Shown here piece by piece: positions 10,566 to 19,875 of a stretch of DNA of 33,531 nucleotides. Positions within the stretch are counted from its first letter, which is position 1. The number at the start of each line of letters is the position of its first letter. Source of the DNA: Acanthamoeba lenticulata (Eukaryota > Discosea > Longamoebia > Acanthamoebidae); contig NAVB01000433.1 in assembly GCA_002179805.1 (NCBI GenBank), positions 1 through 33,531 on the forward strand. The letters run 5' to 3'. The notes under the pieces are model-generated. The model worked only from the letters and a program-made list of their open reading frames with translations. It had not been told where the DNA came from and made no database searches. The translations under genes and the position numbers were made by a program.

Positions 10566-12171
10566 CTATTGTGGAGTACCAAGTCGCTGCTCGAAGCGGC
10601 AAAAGCACTGCATGAGAGTACAGCCGAGCTTCTCGGCCATGTGTATGTCCTTGACCATGGCCAGCTTCACGACATCACATTTGAAGCGGGCGCCATAGTT
10701 GGACTGGAGCGCCCGGCCCATGCCCTCAAGAATCACCAGATCTGCACTTTCGGCCTCACGCGCCAGTTCGGGACTCACCCGGCTCAAGTCGATGAGCGGA
10801 CAGCCGTTGCCACTGGCGACCAGCTTCAACCGACCATCGGCCAGTGCCTTGCCGAGTGCTTCGTCCATCACTGCCACTTGCGCCATCACTTGCACCTGGC
10901 GCAGTGTAGACAAATGAGCGCCGCCGCCGCTGGTGGCCAGATTTCAGTATTCGTACCAGTTCCGGATGCGTGATGTCGTTGAGGGCTGGGGCCGAGTTGG
11001 CGCTGAGCACGACGTTCGTTCCGCGCCGTAGCAGCTCTCTAGCGAGGGGCACCATGCCCAGCACCACGTCTGTGCCAGCATTGTCTGATACAAGCGGAAG
11101 CGTCATAAAGAATGACCGAGAGCCACGCAGAGTCTTCTCAGAACAGGAAGAAGTGCGTACCTACGAAGAGGATCGCCTTCCTGTAAGCTGGACCGGTGGC
11201 AAATCGCGTCTGTATGGCGGTGAAGTCATCCACAAACCATGGTCGCGCGGGCAACTTCGCGCGGCATCGAAGAAAATCGGCAGCTCCGCCGCCATCGCCC
11301 TGAGAGGACAGTGAGGAGCGAAGGAACGCAAAGGGAGGCACAAGTCAGCTTTTTGGGCAGGTGAAGCAAAAATGGTCACGTGTGCAGACCTGCTCGTAGA
11401 GCTTCAGTGTGTCCAAGGAACCCTACAAGCCAAGCGCCGCCATAGCCGGTCAGCCTGTGTGCAAGATCAAGGGGGCATACACCGAGGAGGGGGGAAGAGA
11501 TGACGCACTAGGTCAAAAAGGTTGCCTGCAAATACGCCCTCAAAAAGTGTCTGGAGTCTCTCCTCGTCACCCATTGCGTTCAGTTCCTTTAGGAGTTGGT
11601 TGAGGTCAGCTCAATAAGTGAGATAATCAAGAAACTAGGAAGAAGGAGGAACAAGTGCAAGAAAAAGAGGTGGCAGGTACCCGCAAAAGGGCTGGCAGAA
11701 GGGCGATTGCTGCCTGATTCTCGTTGTGCTTGACGTGTGCGTAGGCATCGCTGAAACCAAGAGCGCGGAGCCGTTTTTCCCGTTCCACGCACAGGTCCCA
11801 CACAGACACTGGTTCCTGGCCAAAGGAGGAGGTGAGGCGGGGTTCTTGCTTGTGGCAGAGGAAGAGGCATTGCAAGAAGTGGGCCCTACCGTGAGGTCAA
11901 CCGACCATTGCGTCCACTCATGCACAAACCGCTCAGCCGCAAGCTGTGCAGCTTCTTCTGGCAATGCTGCGGCCTCGGCACCAGTGTGGTGGGCTAAAAG
12001 AAACCGATTAGCGTCAAGGGCGTAGCGGCTGACCACGGGGGCCTGGCTCTCAAAGTGCTCCAACCAGTAGCGTCTATCCTCGACATTCGTCTCACACTTG
12101 GTGAGGTGTTCCACAAGATAAGGTTCCTCATCATCCAGCAGGGGCAGTCGCACGCCGGCACCACGCTCCAT
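10566..12171 (-). CDS. DUF89/ARMT1-fold metal-dependent phosphatase (damage-control type)
   Basis: Seven exons: 12171-11890, 11815-11681, 11586-11509, 11422-11390, 11299-11161, 11084-10954, 10895-10566; 375 residues. It matches the stand-alone DUF89 subfamily II, also the C-terminal domain of pantothenate kinase 4. Visible landmarks are LPLLDDEEPYLV near the start, DLCVEREKRLRALGF, GVFAGNLFDLGS, RPWFVDDF, the metal-binding ILFVDNAGTDVVLG, LRRGTNVVLSANSAPALND, SGNGCPLIDLSRV and the strongly conserved LVILEGMGRALQSNYGARF. Relatives remove phosphate from damaged or side-product metabolites such as oxidised 4'-phosphopantetheine, keeping the CoA pool clean. The Asp-Asn pair expected to hold the divalent metal is intact. 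No kinase domain is present upstream, so this is not a full PANK4. The 33-nt exon at 11390-11422 is supported by the family pattern LFDLGS split across it. Confidence 0.92.
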
Positions 12172-12247
12172 TAGCTCGGCCACAACAACAACAATAACTC
12201 GGAGCGCGGAGCTTACTAAAAGGAAATACTGGAAGAAAATGCCTTTT

Positions 12248-14219
12248 TTACTCCTCCCCGAAAGAAAAGTCAAAGGCAACAAGGTTCGAGAGTGTCCGCA
12301 CCGACTTGGCCAGCCACATACTCGGATTGCGCAATGTCACCGCGAGGGTGTGGGCCTGCGTGAAAGAGCGGAGGTACGGCATATTCCACGGCTCTGGGTT
12401 GAGGTGGTCTGCTTCGACGACAAACTCCAGCACGAAGCGGCGCGTTGAGTTCTTGCCGATCGACACGTTGAACACTTGCTCACCACGGCCGTTCTTGTCC
12501 ATGGTGCGTGCAGGGAGAGGATGGTAGACCTCTTCCACTTCTTCCTCTTCTTCCTCCTTCTCGGACTGCTGAGGGACTTGGCCACCATCAGTTGCTAACT
12601 TTGGTTCCTCTTCTTCCTCACGATCTGACCCAGGCGCAGTCTCTTCCTCTTCTTCTTCTTCTTGTTGTTGTTGCGAGGCTGGGCGAGTCGGGTGCGTGGC
12701 GGTCACCGTCACGGTGGGCTTGGTGGGCGGTTCCACCGGGTCGAAGTTGCCCCGTGACCCAGCCCGGCGCATCAACTCGAGTGGCCGCACGGTGATCTGC
12801 GTGTAGTCCCATAGGCTGTTGTTTTGCACCTCTAGTCTCATCCGGATCTGTGTGCCCATTTGTCAATTCTTTAAGTTTGGTTTCGTTTGTCCAAGGGCAA
12901 AGCATCTGATTGGAGCACCTTTTCGCCAAAGAAGAAGCCGGCTCGAGGAAGGAATAGTTTGAATTGAATCGAGCCCATGAGTGCGGTTTTGTTGACTTCA
13001 ACATTGCGGTGGGATCGCCATTCCCTCTGTGGTTGTGGATCTGTGAGCAAGCCTGTGCGAGAGTACGATGGGATGTGAAGCTCATGGCACCATGACTAAG
13101 GCACGCATTTGCGGACTGGGCACGACGGTGAGGTGGTAATAAGGTGGTGCGGTGTAAACGGAGGTCACGAAGGGGAGTGAGTGGAGCCAGTGGTCCCGGA
13201 ACGGCCAAGAGTAAGCGATGCAGGCCTGCACTCCATACACCACCTCATAGCGCACCGAGTTCCCATTGACCCTAGAAAGGTGTCAAAAAAAGCTGAATGG
13301 GCAGGTGGAAAGGGTATATGAACCTTGCTGTGGAAGGTGGAATCATGGTCTTCGGGAAGGGAATGCTAAAGCGGAATCGATGAGTGCCCTGAAGGAATGT
13401 CGCCGAGCGCCTCTTGTCCCACAAGCAGTCCTGAATCACAGGATGGTAGATGTCCCAGAGCACAAGCACGTTGCCAGTCTGTTGGCATACAACCAGGCGC
13501 TGAGTCGTGAGTGCTTTGTTGTGGTCACACAAATGAAATAGTGTTCCTAGGCAACACCACAAGAGCCGTGCCTTTTCGTGGGGAACGAAACGCCTCTCAT
13601 AAGCATGGAACCGAACAAAGATGCCTTGCGTGGTTACCTTGCTTGCACCAACACTCAAAATGGCCTGTAGGCAAGGCCATCACATTATTCAAGTTGTATC
13701 AGTGGGAAATTGGTGTTGATGTTACCTCGCCACTAAGGTTGTTTGGTTGACCGGCCACGAAGCGAGACTGGTCCAGGCAGACCGACAGCTGCGCAGAGTC
13801 GGCCAAAGAGCTACGCCAGGTGCGACGGATGTGAAATGTGGACTGATACTTTCCCTTCCAATCCTCTTCCCCTTCATCACTGTCATGGCCAAGGCCTTTA
13901 TGCAGAGCGTATATTCCCTGCTCGCGGAGCCGCTCTCGCCTCGCCTCACGCTTGGCCTCCTGTACAGGAGAAAAATAAAACATGGTGCGATGAGGGTCTT
14001 GCACACTACGTGGAGGTAGGGGTGGGGTTATGAGAGAGGGGGGAGGGGTACTAAGAACAGCGAGCGCCACAGCGATGGCTCCAGTGAGACAGACCACCAC
14101 GCGCGACACGCCAACCCCGCATGGATCAAGTCTGCGATGTCGAGGTACCCAAAGATGTGAAGCACAACCTCTACTGGCAGCGTGTTGGAGCTCATTTGTT
14201 GTTGTTGTTGGAACTGCAT
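12248..14219 (-). CDS. F-box/arrestin-fold fusion protein with acidic insert
   Basis: Six exons: 14219-14052, 13959-13726, 13664-13324, 13271 to 13097 (or 13091), 13026-12919, 12847-12248; about 541 residues. Residues 9-56 are an F-box (LPVEVVLHIFGYLDIADLIH, ACRAWWSVS, LWRSLF) after a Gln run. A basic helix (EAKREARRERLREQ) and an F-box-type linker DWKGKYQSTFHIRRTWR follow. Residues from about 115 form an arrestin-like N domain: DQSRFVAGQPNNLSGE, IFVRFHAYERR, LWDIYHPVIQDCLW, GTHRFRFSIPFP and VRYEVVYGVQA. A C domain begins near residue 305 (SIQFKLFLPRAGFFFGEKIR, RLEVQNNSLWDY). It is interrupted by a 50-residue acidic, Gln-rich insert. Arrestin-fold proteins bind cargo and often recruit ubiquitin ligases; here the ligase-docking module is on the same chain. 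The donor of exon 4 has two in-frame choices. An internal intron in exon 3 is possible but no phase-compatible pair was found. Confidence 0.82.
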
Positions 14220-14678
14220 TTCAACTGCTCCTGCTTGGTACTATTATAATACTGGGCCAACGGGAGAAAAGAGTTACTTTTCCGCCCGCTTCAGCAAAAA
14301 CGCCCCTGTCTTCCGTTCTCGACTTTTTGGTGCGCTTAGCCTTGGCCCTGCCTTCACGTGGTTTACTTAGGGTTACTGTTCTTCTTCTGGTGTTTGCCGG
14401 CAGCAAGGGCAGCACCGGTCGAGCCTTATCACTAGTCTTGATGTCCTCGACAATGCCTCTGTTGTTGGGGCCCTTTAAATTGTTCTGTCTTTATTCGGGT
14501 GTGCATGGGTGAGCCCTTCACTGTTCTTGCTGGGTGTCAGCTTCGCCTTCATCCTCTTCTTTTTTGTTTGCTCCCCCTTGTTTCTTCTTCTTCCTCCTGT
14601 TTGTCTTCTTCGCCCCTTCTTTAGCAGCTGCTGCCACCGCACCTGTGGCAAGAGAGACGAGAACCAGCAGGGGTCAGA
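14220..14678. other. Intergenic region downstream of NAA35 and upstream of the F-box/arrestin gene
   Basis: The 459-bp gap lies between two minus-strand genes. Positions 14500-14640 are rich in T/C (A/G on the transcribed strand). The plus-strand frames here are shadows without family character. It should hold the F-box/arrestin promoter and the NAA35 3' end. Confidence 0.35.
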
Positions 14679-17600
14679 TCACATCGTCACGGCTCTAATT
14701 AGTGCAACGGTGTTATCGGGGTAAGGGCAAGTAGTACCCTTGTCCTTGAGAGACACCACGGGATAGTGACTGTGGAGGCTGAAATCGTAGTCCACCACTT
14801 TGTTGGCGGTTGAGGCAGATTTGCCAGCAGCCTCTTGCACGAGGGCAGTAACGCTGGCCAAGTTACCCTCCACGACGAGGAGAAGCTTCTTGAGATCCTG
14901 TAATCGAGAAAACAGGTGTGGAAGAGGGCAAAGGAGAATGAGATCGTCTGAACTACAGTGTGCAGCCAACGAGAAGTGTACGCAATGCGTTTTCGCACCT
15001 CGACGAGCACCGGGGGCGGCGGGTATGCGTGAGCGATGGCCATCTCGAACCCGGCTTTGGCCTCCTTCAATGCGTCGGCGGCGGACTTGTAAATAGCTTC
15101 GGGCGTCTACATCAACACACATACACACACACGCAAGGCGGACATCAGAGTCGACACCAACCAACATTCGAGGGGCATGCGCATACTGGGTTCTTTTCGA
15201 CAAACTCCTTGGTCAGGTTGACGAAGTGGTCCGGGTGCAGAGCAGGTGGGTTCGACAAGCGCTGGAAGTTGCCAAAGCGACTGTCCCCCAACGCAGGTAA
15301 ATGTAAGCGTGTGCGCGGAAGAATCCCGAACGAGAGGAGAGAAGAATGAACCTGAAGAAACGGTTTTCCAGAGATCCGTATTCGGAGCCGTCCGTCAGCT
15401 CGGCCACCGAACGGCCCTGCTGAACGCCCAGTCCCACCATGAACTGGTACCCACACAGCCATCGAGCACGAGGGTGAATGTCCCACACGCGAAAGAACCC
15501 CGTCCTCGTCCTAACACTACTGTTGCATGGCAGCAGAGGTATCAAGAACGCACGCGATAAAGCGCCTGGGCAAGCTGATGGTGCCCATAGGTTGTCAATT
15601 GGCGCGAAGAAAAGTCCAAGGTGGCCAAGGTACTGCCAGGCCCCGTCGGCTCCGGTTCGCTGCTGCCCTTGCCCGCGGGCTTGCGACCCGGGGCAGCCTT
15701 GCCTCGTCCGCCCGCTCGTCGCTCAGCCATCGGCCGCCTGGCTCCGCCTTTACATGCAGACGATGAAGAGGTCAGCCGAGTTAAGGAGGAGGAAGGAGAA
15801 GGAGGGATGGGATCTGTACTGGACATCGAGACGCCAGTCTGCTGCTTGGCGGCGTCACGCATCTGGACTTGCGTCCGAATGTGCATTCCGAGCAAATAGT
15901 CCAAATACCAGTAGATCATCGGGTACTCCATCGGCTGATAGAGCTCCAAGTCGAAGCCCAACAGCAAGTACTGCTTGAGCACGGGGAAGGTCTGGCTCAC
16001 CACCTGCGTATGTGGGAGACACCGCGTGAAGGGTTAGCGCCTCCCGTGTGATGCTGAAGACCAAGAGGATGAGAAGTACCCAGGCGCTCCACCAGTATGT
16101 GATGCCTTCAGGGACGCCTCGCTTCCTCTCCCTCTGACGGTGTCATAAAAATAGCCATCAATTTATTGTTTTGTTGTGTTGTCGACCAAGCACAACCACA
16201 TGATGAAAGCACTAGGTGTTGGGCCCATACCTGCTTTTGGTCGATCATGTTGTCCACCAGATCAGCGTCGTGCACGAGCACGGACCAATCATCAAGCGAC
16301 CGAAGCAGCTGCAGAGCAAAACCGACAGAGGAATCAAGAGTAAGTCGCTGGTTGGTTGACTCTGCCGAGAGGTGCTGCGTACTTTTCGCCTCTGTCGCGC
16401 CCGGTTGTTGGACAAGATGCGGAACGAGTGGGCAATCACCTGTTGTGATGAAGATTGATTCGATTCGGCACAAGAAAAAGTTAGCGAGTAGATTCCACAG
16501 GAGTCGATTGTTGGAGAAACATCTGCGACTCAATGGAAGGAGGGATGAAGGATGTACCCGGCCGATTTTGTCCACGGTGCTAGCACCCAACGAGTGCTCC
16601 GCGACTCCTGAAGGCATGGGAAAGGTCTGCAGACCGGGACACATCGCATCACCCCCCGACCCCACCAGTAAGTGGATGACGAAAGGCACTCGCACATGTG
16701 GCAAGCCAAAGAGCGGGAGGTTTTACCTTCATGCTCTCGCGAATGGCGTCACCGATTTCCCTTTGGCCGAGAAGCTTGCGGCTCGAAGTGACGCAAAGAA
16801 GCTGCACGTCACGACCATCACCAGCATGTCAGATCATCAACCAGGAGGCTGCAGGGGACGAACACATACACACATGCGGGATCGCGTGAGGATATCTGCG
16901 TCTCGTGTTGAGACCGAGATGGCAAAGTCCTGCAGGGCAGCGAGTTCGTCTCGCCCAATGAGCCCTTTGCCCGAGCTCCTGTGGCAAGGTCAGCAGCGCG
17001 CATGAAGCCAGCAGGCCGGGCGGATCATGAAGAGGAAAGGCAACGCGTACGCAGTGACCTCGTCCACAAGGTCGCACAGACGGAGGTGGTTGTTCAAAAT
17101 TTTTTGCAGATAGACGATGCCCTCATTGATGGGAAGAGGGTCAATCACGCGAGGTGGCACCGACACCTGCATCCTGTGTTCATTGACGCCGTTGTTGTGC
17201 GCGTTCATGTTGAGTTAATATAGGTAGCAAGTGAGGACATGTCTCGAGGCAGCCCACGCACCTTCGGCCGGCGCGAGGATCAAAAACGTGCTCTGGAGTC
17301 TTGTCCGCGAGCCTGGTCCCAAGAAGAGTTGGGATTAGCCAAGGGGTAAACAAAGGGAGAGGCAAGGCGCCACTCGTACGAGTGCGATTTTTGGATGAGC
17401 GGAAGGTAGGAGAGAGCTGCTTCGAGGGCTCGTTTCGCGCCGGGCAGGCCCTCTCCCGCATTTTGGTCCATCAGGTGCAACATCGTCAAAAAGGCCTGAA
17501 AGATAAGGAAACAAAGATCAACTCTCTGCCCAGATGTGGATGCGTGTGATAAGGTGCGACCTTTCGGAATCTAAGCCGGGCGAGAAGTGCTTCACAATAT

Positions 17601-19070
17601 GACACCTCCTTCGCAGCGTCGCTCTGCAGGGGCGTTGTGGCTGCCGCGAAGGAGAGTCAGCAAAATATATATATTTATAAGGAAATGTGAGAAGGCTGGG
17701 AGAACTTACTCTTGGGCAGACCCTTCACTTGCCCCTTGCGTAACTTCACCTTGTTTTGCAGCTCCTCTTCGGCCTCCTATGATGGTCACACGACAAAGAG
17801 ACACATGTGACGCATGAAAAAGTTTGTTGCATGCAATCTCGCCATCAAAGATCAAGCGCATACCTTGAGTTCGGTGAGCAGCTTGCTTCGGTCGATATCA
17901 TGCCCGAGGGCGAAGCCAAAGGTGCTCGTCAGAAAATCTCCTTCTTCGTAGATGTCGGCCCTCATCACCTGACCCAACCCGGCGTCAATACGAATCAAGT
18001 ATCAACGCAAGCGGATGATCGGATATCGTCCACAGAGGAGAAGAGGTATTGTTCTATGCTGCGCCCAACGTTGACCACACGCGCACAAGAGTGATACGTT
18101 AATACATAGGGAGGAGGCTTGCTGTACCAATGTACGAACTTCGTCGCAGGTTTTGGCGACAGCACAGACGTAGGTCTTGAGCCACCTGGGAGTAGAGATG
18201 ATTAAAACGCATCAGAAAAAGGGCGACCTCTTTCCAGTAAAGAGGCCTCCGCGTACCGATCGGAGACAGCCTGCGGGTTGTGCGTATACAAGCACGTGAG
18301 CACAGTTTGAGCCAGGTTGTAGCCCGTGTACCATGATAGCTGCACGTACGGCCAAATAGACAGGGTGTAAGACAAGAAGCGGGTGAGGCACGAAATCAAA
18401 CAGAGAGCGCCAACCTCGCAGCAGAGCAGTCGATCCATGATGCCGATGACTTGTGGAATAGAGAGCTCAGTAGGAAGGAGATTAGCCTTAAGGGCCTCGT
18501 CAAACGTGTAAACGCCTTCAGCGTCAATGCCGCTGTCCATCTTAGGATCCATAATCTGATGTGCGTGAGTGTGGTGAGGAACGTTGTGCTCAACGGTTAG
18601 CGAAGAGCACTGCCGATGTGGACTGTCTCAGCTGCAAGAGTAATGAAATGCACCTCTATGGCGGACATGGCCTCAAGGAGGCCAAACCCCGATGCCTGCA
18701 ACAGCTGCCCCAGCTCCATGTCTATATGTGCGTGTGTATGAAGGGGAGTTGGTTGGGCAAGTTGCGCCCATGGGAAAGGCAAAACCGGCGCACCTTCGGC
18801 AGCGGCAAGGAGTTCATCGTCAACGACCACCCACTGGGTGTAGGGATCTGCTGGTTGGTCACTCTCGAAGCCTTGAGGCTCGGGGTGTTCACCTCTGGAA
18901 AAACAGAAATTGGTCGGCAAGTGAGAGACACACCCAAATGGCACCAAAATTGGCTCCGCTTAACGCGTGCACACCAAATGAATACACTTGAATTTGGCCC
19001 CAGAACAGAATCGAGCGTAATCAGAGATTAATCACTGTTGCGAAGACCTCTCGGGTCCAATCTTCGCCAT
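14679..19070 (-). CDS. NAA35: NAA35 (Mak10), auxiliary subunit of the NatC N-terminal acetyltransferase
   Basis: Twenty-two exons, first 19070-19036, last 14897-14679; others 18894-18794, 18721-18654, 18555-18415, 18339-18257, 18185-18128, 17968-17864, 17776-17710, 17640-17561, 17495-17380, 17312-17262, 17173-17051, 16978-16870, 16801-16727, 16626-16558, 16439-16383, 16308-16231, 16003-15554, 15443-15352, 15280-15187, 15106-14999. They sum to 792 residues, near the usual size of about 700. The Mak10 signature is clear: LGQLLQASGFGLLEAMSAIE, IMDPKMDSGI, IGIMDRLLCCE, TGYNLAQTVLTCLYTH, then FDPRAGRR, NNRARQRRK and YPMIYWYLDYLLGMHIRTQV. The protein anchors the catalytic Naa30 and Naa38 to the ribosome; NatC acetylates starts such as Met-Leu and Met-Phe. 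The long exon 15554-16003 holds a basic Gly/Ala/Pro/Ser-rich insert of about 70 residues, absent in usual family members. The first 11-residue exon is the least certain. Confidence 0.9.
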
Positions 19071-19298
19071 AGACAGCAATGCTCCGGTGAAGTGCCGTAC
19101 CCTGTAGTGTTGCCCTCGGTGGAAGTCTTTGTTTCGGCCTCCATCGTGCACAGATACAGACACGCGTCACTGGTTCGCCGGCAAGATGGATTGCCGCCAG
19201 CAATAAAAGCTCGTATCAGAAAACATTTCCTTATATTTTCTTTTTGGACCACAAAGGAGGCGTCAAAAATCCTATTTTTTGTGGCCCGCTCTGCAAGG
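19071..19298. promoter_or_regulatory. Divergent promoter region between NAA35 and a secreted-protein gene
   Basis: The 228-bp gap separates starts at 19070 (-) and 19299 (+). An AT-rich segment lies at about 19222-19245 (TTTCCTTATATTTTC), about 60 bp before the plus-strand ATG. No specific operator is recognised. Confidence 0.35.
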
Positions 19299-19872
19299 AT
19301 GCTTCGACCACAGTTGGCTCTGCTGCTGCTGGTGCTATTTGGCTACAATGTGTACGCATCTGATAGCAGTCATTTTAGTGCGTGCGAGCCAACTCCGCTG
19401 AAGATCATGGCGATGCCTTGCCCCGGAACAAACCTGTTGAAGCCCCTCAACAGAAGCTCTGAAGCTGGTGCCTGCCCAACCACCACAAACATAACCACTT
19501 CTTGGCCGGGAGGACACCAGGTGAGGCTGGCTGCCGCTTCGTTTTGACTATAACGAACGGCAATAAGGCATTACGTTTCGCGCTCGAAACGAAACAGGCC
19601 AAGAGCAGACACTGGTCCTGACCACGGTAACCTTGAAGATTGTTGATGCAGGCCGCCACGACGGGGCCAATGTGGTCGGCATCAACGTCAATGGGTTCTT
19701 CTTCTGGCCCATGGTGGTGCTCAACCAGATGATTCCAGGCGCTGAATGGAATGCTACCTGCTGGCGCATGAGCAGCGAAGATGCTTCAAAAAAAAAAAAA
19801 AAACTCTTTTTCGTACTGAAGAAACCTAAACTGCGGCGGCGCGTCAAACCCACCAGCATACATCCCACTTAA
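19299..19872 (+). CDS. Small predicted secreted protein of unknown family
   Basis: Exon 1 (19299-19520) codes a signal peptide: MLRPQLALLLLVLFGYNVYAS, with likely cleavage after the Ala-Ser region. It joins, most simply in phase 0, to exon 2 from 19606. The mature part has Cys residues (SACEP, AMPCPG, GACPTT, NATCW) and N-glycosylation sequons NRS, NIT and NAT. A beta-rich looking core LVLTTVTLKIVDAG then VVGINVNGFFFWPMVVLNQM follows. I do not recognise the family. After about residue 130 a run of 16 A (19788-19803) reads as five Lys and opens a very basic tail (LRRRVK) to TAA at 19870-19872; the tail looks unlike the rest, so the true C-terminus may be lost or frame-shifted at the homopolymer. 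The stop is only 3 nt from the stop of the convergent SIN1 gene. The acceptor at 19605 is a weak choice. Confidence 0.6.
19788..19803 (+). repeat. Homopolymer of 16 A inside a predicted exon
   Basis: An uninterrupted A16 run in the 3' part of the small secreted-protein gene. Such runs are prone to length errors in sequencing and to slippage in vivo, so the reading frame after it is unreliable. It could also be the trace of a retro-copied poly(A) tail, but no target-site duplication was found by eye. Confidence 0.9.
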
Positions 19873-19875
19873 TAC

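Noticed and set aside
12248..12859. Separate gene starting MGTQIRMRL at 12859
   Set aside because: The acceptor at 12848 joins in phase to the arrestin C-domain strand ending FFFGEK, which restores the expected arrestin motif.
14030..14512. 160-codon plus-strand open frame
   Set aside because: Antisense to the F-box exon plus intergenic sequence; no domain, no splice support.
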